NCBI RefSeq assembly: GCF_009932375.1
Contig: NZ_BLJG01000049.1
Coordinates: 1 to 59,865 of the forward strand
Direction of reading: 5' to 3'
DNA: 59,865 nt
From: Pseudomonas juntendi
Lineage (GTDB): Bacteria > Pseudomonadota > Gammaproteobacteria > Pseudomonadales > Pseudomonadaceae
A model generated the notes under the pieces. It made no database searches. It saw only the letters and a list, made by a program, of their open reading frames with translations, and was not told the DNA's origin. The translations under genes and the position numbers were made by a program. Every line of letters starts with the position of its first letter. Within the stretch, counting starts at the first letter, position 1. This document shows, one piece after another, positions 25,288-35,334 of the stretch.

Positions 25288-26272
25288 GGCTGTTTGCTGT
25301 GGGAGAAATCGCGGAAATGTGTGGGTAGATAGTCGGTCGAGGGGCGAGGCAGGGTTATGAGTGTGAAGTTGGTCTGTTGCGGGGTATCGCCCTCCAGCCT
25401 CAGGCGACGCAGGAACTCAAGCTCGCTCAGCACGTAGACCAGTGGCGAGTCAAAGGATGGGTTCAACAGCTGGAGATCGTGGTGAGAGAACTGAAGCATC
25501 TCGGAATTATCTCTAGGAGGCGAATGCATTATCTCAAATTTTTTTGCTCTTATGCCCGTAAACACTGGGCTAAGGGCATATCAAAGAAAAGAATTATCTC
25601 AAATCCTCTGCAAGATTAAGTCAAAAAAGGCGGGGCGATAAGTCGATTGGGCGAGGGCTTGGACGAACAGTGCAAGGTAGGAAAGCGGCCGGCGAATCGT
25701 CAGACCCAACCTCAGGCAACCGGCACGATGCGTGAGTACATCGCTCGCTAACCGAAACTAGGATGTACTATCGAATGTACATAAATGCCGCAGAATGTGG
25801 CGTTTTAACGCCCATGGAGTCGGCGCAAAAACCGCCTAGGCGGCGGTTTCATTGGGTTCCACGTATGGTGGTGAACCATCGCGGATTAAAAACTGGTGCG
25901 GAGACAGACGGACGGTTGTTGGACGTGAGGGCCCGGTTTTCGCGGGGCTGGAATTTGGTGGATTTTTTGGTGTACCTCTATAAAAAAATCAGCTAGTTAT
26001 GGCTTTCCGTGGAATCGAATCGGGAATTTTTGGCCTCCAGTGAGAGCTACGACCACCCGCTTCAAACGCCAGGTGGGATCAGCAGAAAACGCCCAATAGC
26101 CGAAACTCAGCCTTACTGTTTGCCTCGATGCCGGTTTTTCGCGCAATTAACGGATAGCGGCTGCTCCACACATCGCTCCAGGGCTACCAATTGATTGCTG
26201 ACATCGAATGGGCATAATGATGGCCAACCGCCTCTATCCCTCTGGCCCCTGCGCTGCGACGAAAGGACTCGA
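25288..26272. other. 985-bp gap without a confident gene
   Basis: Short open frames occur on both strands but none has family signatures. Around 25,527-25,606 the motif ATTATCTCAAAT occurs twice, flanking a TTATGCCC/GGGCATA inverted repeat in a short AT-rich patch. It separates the cassette cluster from the DUF262 genes. Confidence 0.5.
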
Positions 26273-28069
26273 ATGAATCATTCAGAATTGTCCCTCAAAC
26301 CGATACATGAACTGCTCACAGATGAGCACGGCAAGCCGACTCAGTTTTGGATTCCTGCCTACCAGCGCGGCTACCGCTGGAAGCCCCTGCAGGTTACCCA
26401 GTTGCTGGAAGACATCCGCGAATTCAGCCAGCGCCGTAACCCTCAGCCAGAAGAGTTCTACTGCCTACAACCGCTGGTGATTAAGGCTACCGAGCAAGGC
26501 CCGCTCGAAGTGGTCGATGGGCAGCAGCGGCTGACCACTTTGCTGCTGATATTGCGACATTTCAATGAGCGGCTGGCAGAAAAATATCGGCAGAAGTTGT
26601 TCACCCTCGACTACGAAACTCGTCCACGGTTGCTATCCTTTCTTGATCAACCCAGCGAGGTTATTGCCGAAAGCAATGTGGACTACTTCTATCTGTTCAA
26701 TGCCATCAACACCATCGAAGAATGGTTCGAAAATCGATCTCACGAAGTGGATGAGATCAAGTCAACATTGCTCAACAAAACACGAGTTATCTGGTTCGAG
26801 CTGGCTGCTCAAGACAACGCAGTGGATGCCTTCACCCGCCTTAATGTGGGAAAGATAGCACTGACCGATGACGAACTGATCCGCGCTCTGTTCCTCAAGC
26901 GTGGTGATGCCAGCGAAGTAGACACCTCCAGCCGGCAATTGCAGATCGCACACGAGTGGGATCAACTGGAGAAAGCCCTGCAGGCGGACGAGTTCTGGTA
27001 TTTTCTCAGCAACCAGCAGGGGCGACCACAAAACCGAATCGGCCTGTTGTTTGAATTGGTAGCCAAGGCCGACGGCCTAACTACTAGGATGGACCAAGAT
27101 GAACACAGCATCTTCCATGCCTACAGTAGAAAATTAAAAGTTACGGGCGCCACGTGGAAGGAATGGCTGCGAATCAAGCAGACTTTCATGATGCTGGAAG
27201 AGTGGTTTGAAGACCGCACCCTTTATCACATCGTCGGTTTCCTGATCCATCAAGGCATGGATATCGCGGAAATCTGCAGTTTGTCACTGCAGACAACCAA
27301 GAGTGCATTCGAACGCAAACTTCGCAAAGCGGTGTTTGTCCGAACTATAAACGACGAAGACTTCAACGCTCTAAAGCCCGAAGCGCTACAAATGAGTATC
27401 AGCGAACGTCTCGCTGAACTGGAGTACGGCCGCCACTCGGCGGAGATTCGCTCGCTGCTGTTGCTTTTCAACATCGCCACCTTGCTAGATAGCCCTCGCT
27501 CCAACCTGCGCTTCCAGTTCGACAGTTTCAAGAACGGTGAATGGGACATTGAACACGTACGCTCGATTGCTTCCAGTCGCCCCATGCGCCTGCATGACCA
27601 GTTGAACTGGTTGAATCTTTGTCTGGGTTACCTGGAAGCCAAGACACTCGAAGAACAAGGCGCACAACATAGGCAGCTTTTGAACAGCATTCGTGCCTTC
27701 ATCGAGCAACCAAAGAAAGCTCAGTCGGACCAATCCTTCGAGGTGCTGTACAACAAACTTTTGGCATTTTTCCAAGAAAAGGATGAAATGCCTACCGACC
27801 ATGGTATCTGCAACCTGACCTTATTGGATAAAGGTACCAACCGTAGCTACAAGAATGCCGTGTTCGCGGTCAAGCGCAAGGCGCTACTGACCCTTGATCA
27901 GTCTGGGATCTTCGTACCGCTCTGCACACGCAATGTCTTCCTCAAATGCTATAGCCCGCAGGCCGACAACGTGATGTTCTGGAGCAAGGACGACCGCGAA
28001 GCCTACAAAACCGAAATCACACGAGCCCTTGTGGGCTTTTTCAGCGCAGCCCAAGAGATCACCCAATGA
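26273..28069 (+). CDS. DUF262/DUF1524 (GmrSD-like) protein
   Basis: A 598-aa protein of the GmrSD/DUF262 superfamily, found in type IV restriction and phage-defence systems. The N-terminal DUF262 domain has IPAYQRGYRW and the ParB-like nucleotide-binding motif VVDGQQRLTTLLLIL. The C-terminal third has WDIEHV and later NLTLLDKGTNRSYKNAVF, the spacing of the DUF1524 HNH-type nuclease domain. AAAGGA precedes ATG at 26273. It overlaps the next DUF262 gene by ATGA, so the two are translated together. Both putative activities (NTP use and DNA cleavage) are thus in this one chain. Confidence 0.82.
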   Translation: MNHSELSLKPIHELLTDEHGKPTQFWIPAYQRGYRWKPLQVTQLLEDIREFSQRRNPQPEEFYCLQPLVIKATEQGPLEVVDGQQRLTTLLLILRHFNERLAEKYRQKLFTLDYETRPRLLSFLDQPSEVIAESNVDYFYLFNAINTIEEWFENRSHEVDEIKSTLLNKTRVIWFELAAQDNAVDAFTRLNVGKIALTDDELIRALFLKRGDASEVDTSSRQLQIAHEWDQLEKALQADEFWYFLSNQQGRPQNRIGLLFELVAKADGLTTRMDQDEHSIFHAYSRKLKVTGATWKEWLRIKQTFMMLEEWFEDRTLYHIVGFLIHQGMDIAEICSLSLQTTKSAFERKLRKAVFVRTINDEDFNALKPEALQMSISERLAELEYGRHSAEIRSLLLLFNIATLLDSPRSNLRFQFDSFKNGEWDIEHVRSIASSRPMRLHDQLNWLNLCLGYLEAKTLEEQGAQHRQLLNSIRAFIEQPKKAQSDQSFEVLYNKLLAFFQEKDEMPTDHGICNLTLLDKGTNRSYKNAVFAVKRKALLTLDQSGIFVPLCTRNVFLKCYSPQADNVMFWSKDDREAYKTEITRALVGFFSAAQEITQ

Positions 28070-30477
28070 GCAAGTCTGGCAGCCAGATCACTTTGAAACA
28101 GCTGCTGGGCCGCCACCAGCGCATCCAAATCCCGATGATTCAGCGCGACTACGCCCAAGGCCGTCCAGCCGCCGAAGACGTACGCGAAGAATTCCTCGGC
28201 ACCCTACTACAAGCATTCACATCAGCACAAAATAGCGACGCCCTGCCACTTAACCTAGACTTCATATATGGTAGCGTCGATACTCAAGAGGCCCCCCGTT
28301 TTCTGCCACTTGATGGCCAGCAGCGCCTAACCACTTTGTTTTTACTGCATTGGTACTTGGCTTGGCGCGACGGTAGCCAAACTGAGTTTCAGCGGGTGTT
28401 CTGCGAAGGTGAAGACTCTCGTTTTTCCTACAGCGTACGTCCAAGCAGCACCGAGTTCTTTAATGCATTAGTAAACTTTTGGCCCGCGCGCGATGCCGCC
28501 GTCGGGTCATCGTTGTCCAAGCTAATTACCGACCAAGCGTGGTATTTCCGTTACTGGCGCCTAGATCCGACAATTCAGTCCTGCCTGACCATGCTGGAAG
28601 CTATTCACCGAATTTTCGCAGACGTCACAGGCGCCTACGCACGATTGATGGACGACAATCAACCGGTAATCACCTTCCAGTTGCTCGACCTCAATCATTT
28701 CGGGCTGTCTGACGACTTGTATATCAAGATGAACGCCCGGGGCAAACCACTCACCACGTTCGAGACATTCAAGGCCCGCTACGAGCACGACCTAAAGAAC
28801 CAATTCGCTGGTGAGACGCGTGATATCAGCGGCCAGACGTTCAGCGTCGCAGACTTTTTCGCCCGCCGCATGGACACCAACTGGGCCGACTTCTTCTGGG
28901 CCTATCGCGACAAGGAAACCAACCTTTACGACGATGCGATCATGAACTTCTTCCATGCCGTGGCATTCATTTGCCGCGACCCGGAATCTCCCGGGTACCT
29001 GGAGGATATAAGCATCTTTAGAACCAAGTCGTTGAAATCCGCCTATACGCTGTACCACAAAGGCGGATGGTTGGAGCGGGACTTTTCCGTTACCCTGATG
29101 TTGCTGCTGGAAACTTGGAGCGCTAAAGACAACCAGTTTACACCGCTGCTACCAGATAATCCGTACTTCAATGAAGCAGCCATATTCCAGCGCCTAGTCA
29201 GCGACCCTGCAGCGCTTGCCTATTCCGACCTAGTACAGGTATTTGCTTACGTAACCTACGTGCGCACGGAGGGCGGACAGATCGAGCGACAAACATTACT
29301 TGAATGGATGCGGGTGATCTACAATCTGTCGATCAACTCTAGTTACGAACGCCCCGCTGACATGCTGCGTAGCCTACTGGCTGTCCAGAGCCTATTGCCG
29401 CATGCCAACGATATCCTCAGCTACTTCGCCGGTAACGAAAAGCCGACTGCGGGTTTCTACGTACAGCAGATTACCGAAGAGCAGTTCAAGGCCGAATTGT
29501 TGCTGGCACACAGTGGTTGGCGTGAACTGATCGAACGTGCGGAAAAACATGGCTACTTCAAAGGCCAGATAGAATTCCTGTTGGAGTTCAGTGGCGCCCT
29601 TGCCAAGCGGCGTAAGGCACTGCTTGTGGAATGGGTGCCCAGCGATCATGTTACGTTGCAACAGTGCTTTGCAGAATACTTGGACAAAGCGGAAACGATG
29701 TTCGGTGCGCGCGGCCTAAACAGCCTGGCAGACTTCCGATGGGAACGCGCACTGCTATCGTTGGGCGACTATTTTTTGCTCAGCGGCTCCAACTATTCTT
29801 TCCTAGTCAACTCGGCGTCGGAGCAAGCTAGTTGGAAACGGTTGTTGCGCGGCGGTGCCGGACATAATACGCAAGAAGCGCGTACTCTTTTGCACAGGCT
29901 GTTGGAGCAGATTGATATCGACGCTCCGCTTGAAGACCAACTAGATAGGCTAATTTCCAGTGCCGAAGGATTGGAACCTTGGCGCCAAATTATGATTGAT
30001 ACGCCGGCGGTGTTCCGCTACTGCGGTGAGCATGCGCTGCGTTGGGATGGCGATCGCATCTACCTACTCAAGAAGAGTCGCATGAGTGGGATGCATGCCG
30101 AGTTGTTCAGCTATCACCTGCATCTCCAGCTTCAAGCGGAAAAACTGCAGAAAAAAATCTTGCCACTGCGACAAGATGAATACCAAGCAGCAAGCGGCTC
30201 GGAGTACGAACCGTGCTTATTTTTGGCGCTTACGTTCCAGGGTATCAGTCTGTATCCCTTGATATATTCAATCTCTGATAATTTCAGGATTCAATTTTCC
30301 TTAAAAGACTTGAAGCCCGTGCCTGACCTGAAAGAAATTTTAGTCGCCGCGCTAAAGTTTGACACTCAAGAGGAGCACATCACACTAGACGTCTCGCGAG
30401 AGCATATATTTATCACGCTCAAAAAAATATCCAATTCGATCAAGGCCTTAAAGGTGCAGGCGACTGACACTTTATGA
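28066..30477 (+). CDS. large DUF262 protein, partner of the preceding gene
   Basis: An 803-aa protein with an N-terminal DUF262 domain: IPMIQRDYAQGR near residue 22 and PLDGQQRLTTLFLLHWYLA near 80, then KMNARGKPLTTFETFKARY at about 220. The remaining 550 residues are of unknown fold, and I see no DUF1524 nuclease signature. Overlap with the upstream gene (ATGA) and the shared domain point to a two-subunit complex. GC content falls towards the 3' end (AAAAAAATATCC near the stop), which suggests foreign origin. A role in phage restriction is inferred from family and context. Confidence 0.78.
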   Translation: MSKSGSQITLKQLLGRHQRIQIPMIQRDYAQGRPAAEDVREEFLGTLLQAFTSAQNSDALPLNLDFIYGSVDTQEAPRFLPLDGQQRLTTLFLLHWYLAWRDGSQTEFQRVFCEGEDSRFSYSVRPSSTEFFNALVNFWPARDAAVGSSLSKLITDQAWYFRYWRLDPTIQSCLTMLEAIHRIFADVTGAYARLMDDNQPVITFQLLDLNHFGLSDDLYIKMNARGKPLTTFETFKARYEHDLKNQFAGETRDISGQTFSVADFFARRMDTNWADFFWAYRDKETNLYDDAIMNFFHAVAFICRDPESPGYLEDISIFRTKSLKSAYTLYHKGGWLERDFSVTLMLLLETWSAKDNQFTPLLPDNPYFNEAAIFQRLVSDPAALAYSDLVQVFAYVTYVRTEGGQIERQTLLEWMRVIYNLSINSSYERPADMLRSLLAVQSLLPHANDILSYFAGNEKPTAGFYVQQITEEQFKAELLLAHSGWRELIERAEKHGYFKGQIEFLLEFSGALAKRRKALLVEWVPSDHVTLQQCFAEYLDKAETMFGARGLNSLADFRWERALLSLGDYFLLSGSNYSFLVNSASEQASWKRLLRGGAGHNTQEARTLLHRLLEQIDIDAPLEDQLDRLISSAEGLEPWRQIMIDTPAVFRYCGEHALRWDGDRIYLLKKSRMSGMHAELFSYHLHLQLQAEKLQKKILPLRQDEYQAASGSEYEPCLFLALTFQGISLYPLIYSISDNFRIQFSLKDLKPVPDLKEILVAALKFDTQEEHITLDVSREHIFITLKKISNSIKALKVQATDTL

Positions 30478-31107
30478 AATTACGCTCATGCTTAGTTAAA
30501 ATTTATTAAATTCAATCGTTATATGACATCCCACCTGACATCGGTTGGATAGCATGGGCAGTTTGTTGTTCCCTTCAAGGCATTGGAAGCTTGAGGAACG
30601 TTTGGCAAATATGGAATTCGGAAGGTCACGTGATCTGGAGTAACCACTCCACAAACCCCTTTAGAAAAGGCGGCCCTTGAAGGGTCGCCTTGGAACATTA
30701 GTGAGGCTTTTTCCACCGCGATTCTTTAGCTTCCAGATATGAGATTCTTGAGTTCAAAACCCAGTCAAATCAACGGCCCTACGGTGGGGCCTATCGAATG
30801 CCTTTACGTCAGTGAGTGCCACTTTTTTAAAACTGCTGCGTTAACTCAATATCGGTATCTGCATCGTGAAATCTAGATCCCGTGTATACCCGCGATCTTA
30901 ATCTCATTGCGCAATGCTAATCGGATGGTGCAGGCGCCCCTGCCATCGTCAAAAAACCGGCAGCAAGATTTACCCATTTAGTGTATAGACGCTCGCTCAC
31001 AATTATGGCAGATTGCCATCTTCAAGAAGCTGATTTCTACCATTCTCTGTCTTAGTCAGTAGTATGCAAAGGAATGCAGCAAAGACCACCACCTGGCAGA
31101 TGCAAGA
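30478..31107. other. AT-rich intergenic region
   Basis: 630 bp with no credible gene. An imperfect hairpin AAGGCGGCCCTT/AGGGTCGCCTT at 30667-30691 may terminate the DUF262 transcript. The base composition becomes clearly AT-rich towards the OLD-type gene. Confidence 0.5.
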
Positions 31108-32832
31108 ATGATACTTGAAAATATAAAGATCAAAAATTTTAGGACACTAGTAGCAGATACCACAATTGGATTTACAAATGGAATTACCATTGTAGGCCCA
31201 AATAGCAGCGGAAAAACAAACATATTAAAAGCTGTAGAAATGCTGTTTACTGGATTTGATAATAAAAACAATTACTCGCCAACACGAGATTTCCCCGCAA
31301 ACGTGGATAACGGACAAAGCTCGCTGACAGCTACGTTCACGCTTGAGACAAAAGATGAGGTCGCCCAGGAATATTACCGACTGCTAAACTCCTGCTTAGA
31401 CCAGCCAAAACAACTTACCGACAAGGTCACTGTTTACCTGACCTTTACTAAGGCAGGAAACCCATCTTATAGGCTTTTTGTCGGCGAAAAGTACAACGAA
31501 GACATGAAGGGGCAATTCAACTCATATCAGAAGACATTTTTAGAAATTCTATTTGCGGCCTTTGAATGCCACTACGTTTCATCAAGCAAAAACATTGATG
31601 ACTTGTACAATGAATTACTTCTTCCATACATGAGACGTTCTGTATCATCTCGACTGAGCGACATTGTAACAGAGATCGATTACGGACTTAGCGAAATCTC
31701 TGGTGTTATCGACTCCCAGTTGAACTCCGTAGGGATGGGCAATATAAAAACCCACTTTTGCATCCCAAACAATTCAGTGGAAAATCTTCTGGGTGGATTT
31801 GAGTTCCATCTTTCAGACCCGGTTGTTACAGAGATTCATAGGAAAGGGATGGGGATCCAATCTGCCTCGATGCTGGCCTCTTTTGTTTGGATTGCGCAAC
31901 AAGAAAAAAAACTGAGCAAGACTCCAATTTGGCTAATTGAAGAGCCTGAGTCATACCTACATCCAGAGTTAGCGGAAAGCTGCTTTCAGATATTACGAAA
32001 CTTAAGCGAAATATCTCACGTAGTGGTAACTACACACAGTCTTGGGTTTGTACCCAAAGACCCCAAATGCGTAATAAGAACTGAGATCGAAGAAGGCACT
32101 ACTAAAATCAGCGCTTGCACTACGTATGTAGAGGCCACGAAAGCGATCCGAGACTCTCTGGGTGTTAAATTTAGTGACTTCTGTAATTTAGGATTACTTA
32201 ATATCTTCGTAGAGGGAAAATCTGATAGAGAGGTGTTCAAGTGGGCATTATCTAGAATCAGCATTAAAGCCACTGGCAAGCATGGTTGGGATAATGTCAG
32301 GCGAGCCGAGTTCTTAGATTTCGGAGGAGTAGGAGCCCTCGAGGGCTTTATCAAGGCATCTTGGGAATATATCCATAGAGAAAGACCTGCAGTCTGCGTA
32401 CTAGATGGTGACGACGCAGGTGACAAGACCAGAAGAAATCTGCAAGGATTTTGCAGCCAAAAAAAATTACCATTTGAGCATAATAAGCACTTTATTATCC
32501 TACCAACAGGCTTCGCCTTGGAAGGGCTCTTCCCAAGGGAGTGGATAATCCAAGCCCACAAGGAACATAGTGGCTGGTTCAAGAGCTTTTCTTGCGACTT
32601 AGAAGACAACTTACTACCCTTTGAGTGCGCTAGCGACGATGCAAAAGAAAAACTGCGAAACCATTTGATTCAAAGAGCCGAAAGCACTACTGATGAGTCA
32701 TGGATAGTTCGCTTTGAAAAACTTTTTAATGCATTAGATGAGGCTTTGGAAATTCAGGTAAGAAAAATTTATAGTACGCATACCAAAGTTCGAAGCGCTA
32801 AAAATCTGGCGGTACAGGACCCGGCAGGATAA
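31108..32832 (+). CDS. OLD-family ATPase-TOPRIM nuclease
   Basis: Predicted overcoming-lysogenization-defect type nuclease of 574 aa. The N-terminal ABC/SMC-like ATPase has Walker A VGPNSSGKTN (about residue 29), Walker B WLIEEPESYLHPELAE (about 275) and the following TTHS. The C-terminal TOPRIM domain starts with NIFVEGKSDREVF (about 368) and has VCVLDGDDAGD (about 430), giving the metal-binding acidic residues. Such proteins cut DNA and act in phage defence, alone or with a helicase partner (Gabija); no helicase gene follows, so this is probably a stand-alone type. Codons are far more AT-rich than the flanks, a sign of transfer. The ATG at 31108 places the ATPase at the very N-terminus, as usual. 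Confidence 0.85.
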   Translation: MILENIKIKNFRTLVADTTIGFTNGITIVGPNSSGKTNILKAVEMLFTGFDNKNNYSPTRDFPANVDNGQSSLTATFTLETKDEVAQEYYRLLNSCLDQPKQLTDKVTVYLTFTKAGNPSYRLFVGEKYNEDMKGQFNSYQKTFLEILFAAFECHYVSSSKNIDDLYNELLLPYMRRSVSSRLSDIVTEIDYGLSEISGVIDSQLNSVGMGNIKTHFCIPNNSVENLLGGFEFHLSDPVVTEIHRKGMGIQSASMLASFVWIAQQEKKLSKTPIWLIEEPESYLHPELAESCFQILRNLSEISHVVVTTHSLGFVPKDPKCVIRTEIEEGTTKISACTTYVEATKAIRDSLGVKFSDFCNLGLLNIFVEGKSDREVFKWALSRISIKATGKHGWDNVRRAEFLDFGGVGALEGFIKASWEYIHRERPAVCVLDGDDAGDKTRRNLQGFCSQKKLPFEHNKHFIILPTGFALEGLFPREWIIQAHKEHSGWFKSFSCDLEDNLLPFECASDDAKEKLRNHLIQRAESTTDESWIVRFEKLFNALDEALEIQVRKIYSTHTKVRSAKNLAVQDPAG

Positions 32833-32930
32833 CAATTACTCCGAATGATAAGCTCATGTTCTAGCTAAGGCTCGATGCTAAATATGCGAGCACCATACGG
32901 TTGGTCGAGATGCTCGTAAACCACAAAAAA

Positions 32931-32990
32931 TGTTCCACCTTCGTTGACAGTTACCAGCCAACCGTTACCAGTATCATTGAAGGTGGAACA
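32931..32990. repeat. perfect 12-bp inverted repeat
   Basis: TGTTCCACCTTC and GAAGGTGGAACA enclose 36 nt, downstream of the OLD-type gene. It could be a terminator-like structure or the ends of a lost element; there is no T-run. Confidence 0.5.
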
Positions 32991-33217
32991 GACTATTTAT
33001 GCTGGGTTGAAAGCTGCCTGTCTTGGAAATCCGTCATCGACCTAGGCTGTGTGAAAACCCCAACTGAGTTTCCAGGATCGCATTGCTACGCGAAATCTGG
33101 AGGAGATTGACTGCTCAACTAACCCAGAAAGCGCGTAGAATCATGATTTTTAGAATGATCTAACTCATACCAACTGAGCGGATCGCGGCACTGTGTCACG
33201 ATTGGCCTATTTGAGCA

Positions 33218-33529
33218 TTACGCCCGTACTGGGTAAATGTGGTAGCGATTGATCCCAGTTTTTTCAATTATTATTCGGTTACCAGCAGACAGGGAATGGG
33301 ACTGGAAAAAATCTCCCACCCAAGAGCGTTTCCTGAAAATTTTTTTGTCACCTGCAATGTCAGTGAGAATCGGCTCTGCAATGCCGCAGTGGATCTCAAG
33401 CTGAGCTCCAAGCTCACTTTCATTAGGGCCACCAATGGAATCAGCAGGAAATAAATCTATGATGCTGGATAGGTAGAGGTGATTATTATTTAGATTGCCT
33501 TGCGTGAGCTCAATGATTCGAAACAACAT
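33218..33529 (-). CDS. 103-aa AT-rich hypothetical protein
   Basis: Starts MLFRIIELTQGNLNNNHLYL after AAGGGGG. The C-terminal half (WVGDFFQSHSLSAGNRIIIE followed by KTGINRYHIYP) looks like a small beta-barrel, similar in flavour to DNA-binding barrels found beside restriction genes, but I cannot name a family. It is convergent with the OLD-type gene and has the same low GC, so it may belong to the same acquired block. Confidence 0.55.
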   Translation of the reverse strand: MLFRIIELTQGNLNNNHLYLSSIIDLFPADSIGGPNESELGAQLEIHCGIAEPILTDIAGDKKIFRKRSWVGDFFQSHSLSAGNRIIIEKTGINRYHIYPVRA

Positions 33530-33782
33530 ATACCCCCTTCTAAGCAACACTTCATTTTAGCAAAAATAATCGATTTGATAGCCTTAATTATTCTCACCTA
33601 TATCAAATAATACTCTGCGCCTATTCGTAATTCCCTGCTTGGTCTCATTGTTTAGATCGGGCGCGATCAGTAGATGCGGGGATGAACGATAGGGCTAGTG
33701 GCATAGTACGACATCAGTTGCACTGTGCCAATTCTCTGCCTCTGCCCATTAAACGCCCTTAATGCACGGTGTATCTTGCCAG

Positions 33783-34441
33783 TCATCTGCCGATCACACG
33801 ACGAGCAGCTATAGACCCAATATAGAATATGGTCGTCCACCGCAATTCACCCTTGGTGCCGTCCTGGATGCTTGCCGAGGTCATTGGCCTCACGGCATAG
33901 TCGTGGCAGATCAGCCAAGATTGCCTCGCGCAAGCGCATCCCGAGGCTTGCGCCAACAGAACAATTGCGGCGGTCCGTAGCTGATGTTGGTGGCAAAGCA
34001 CGTCGACGATCTGCTGCACCTGCGCACGGTCTTGGCCCTGCGGCACCGAATGTCGCCCCCCCCGGTGCGCTGCATGCTCAGTGCCTTGCTCCGGCTTGGC
34101 AACTTTACTCGCTGATCTCCGCGAAGCGCCGCCATGGTCATGTTAACGCTGGATAGGCGGTTTTGCGCGGTGCTGATGGCGAGGGCACCGCTCCCAAACA
34201 CGTCACGCAGATACGCCGCATAGTCGGCCAACACTTTTCGATCAATCTGCCGCGCATCATTGATGCCCGGCCCCTGTTCTGAGCGGCACCACTTCACGAA
34301 TGCCAGCCAGCGATCACAGTGCGCCTTGACCGTGCCGTAATGGTCACCGCCAAACATGTCTTTCAGCGCCTGCGGCCCTGCATAGCTCAATTGCCTACCG
34401 TAGCCGAAATTACGGCCATCGCGTCTACCTACCAATGCCAT
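33783..34441 (-). pseudogene. frameshifted island integrase remnant
   Basis: The first frame (from ATG at 34441, MALVGRRDGRNFGYG) encodes an integrase N-terminal domain with LKDMFGGDHYGTVKAHCDRW. Near 34,040 the similarity moves to another frame (PQGQDRAQVQQIVDVLCHQH), and again near 33,930, where GMRLREAILADLPRL is recovered only by a further shift. The catalytic C-terminal part is absent. It resembles integrases of pseudomonad genomic islands; at least two frameshifts plus truncation make it a dead gene. Confidence 0.7.
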
Positions 34442-34863
34442 GTCGTTCACCTCATCTACCTTTCTCCGATCCTCGCCCCACATCATCCCGCCAAGAATGC
34501 TGAGTGTTATCAGGGATCAAGGCCCCTGCGACCTGTGGGGAATGTCCACTACGCGGGACTGGCGGCTCCTTACGTCCGGGAGCAAGGGCATCTCATGATC
34601 TTGCCTCCTCAGCACCGTTACCGATGGGCGGGTGGAGGCTGCATTGGCTGACGAGACCAGCACCGCGAGATCCTGAGCCGGGTGAACGCAGCAGTGCGAT
34701 GACCGGGGCATGCCTGACTGTCAGTCAGGTGCAGTCCATTCCTTGGTCTGCGGCACCATCATCTACATCGCTGTTGCAGATGACATCGGCGTTTGTCACG
34801 CCGATTGTCACGAGGGGGAATGCCGCAAAGCCACGTGCGATAAGGGCTGCAGGAGTGGTAGAA

Positions 34864-34897
34864 GTGCCCGTCTCTTTCCACAGAAAGAGACGGGCAC
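34864..34897. repeat. perfect 14-bp stem palindrome
   Basis: GTGCCCGTCTCTTT and its exact complement enclose a 6-nt loop. It lies in the 890-bp stretch 34442-35334, where I see no supported gene. Confidence 0.7.
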
Positions 34898-35255
34898 AGG
34901 TTGGCGCAATAGTCGGCCAAGCGGATAGGTTGCTGCAGGACAGCGAGGTACGGTGTAGCTGGCGCACGAGCGCCATATGTGTAAGAGCATCCATCACCTG
35001 GGAGGTGACCGGGCGAGCTGCCGGATGCGAATCGCCCTTGGGGAGAACCGCCGCGGGAGCGGCGTGACCTTGAAGGTTCGGGCCACCTGGGATGCTGTCA
35101 TCGACAGCCTTTGCACGGCCAGTTCTACGCCTGTGGATAAACCCGGTCAAGGGCAGAAATTCAGCGCTCTTGGGGACGTGAAAAGCAGTTATCCACCGGT
35201 GGAATTCCGTGGTAAATCCCGGACAACGCCGTGGCTTTTAGCTCTTCAAAGTGAG

Positions 35256-35298
35256 GTCCATCCAAACAGGGCGGCTTTGCAGCCCTGTTTGGATGGAC
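35256..35298. repeat. perfect 17-bp stem palindrome
   Basis: GTCCATCCAAACAGGGC and GCCCTGTTTGGATGGAC pair fully around a 9-nt loop, 37 nt beyond the end of the broken P4-type integrase. It could be a terminator for that gene or a relic site of the element. Confidence 0.7.
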
Positions 35299-35334
35299 CC
35301 GCGTGAAAGAGCAGCCAGCACCCATCTTTCAGGC

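Noticed and set aside
25278..25565. Minus-strand frame containing [20 protein letters not shown]
   Set aside because: It looks protein-like over about 60 residues, but has no recognised family, overlaps the candidate promoter of cassette C and lacks a convincing start; at most a relic.
25763..25996. 77-codon plus-strand frame upstream of the DUF262 pair
   Set aside because: Low-complexity basic translation with no family pattern; its length is expected by chance.
32901..33110. 69-codon plus-strand frame after the OLD gene
   Set aside because: It spans the 12-bp inverted repeat, has no ribosome binding site and no similarity I recognise.
34725..35150. 141-codon minus-strand frame between the broken integrases
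   Set aside because: It reads through the perfect 14-bp palindrome and shows no family pattern or ribosome binding site.
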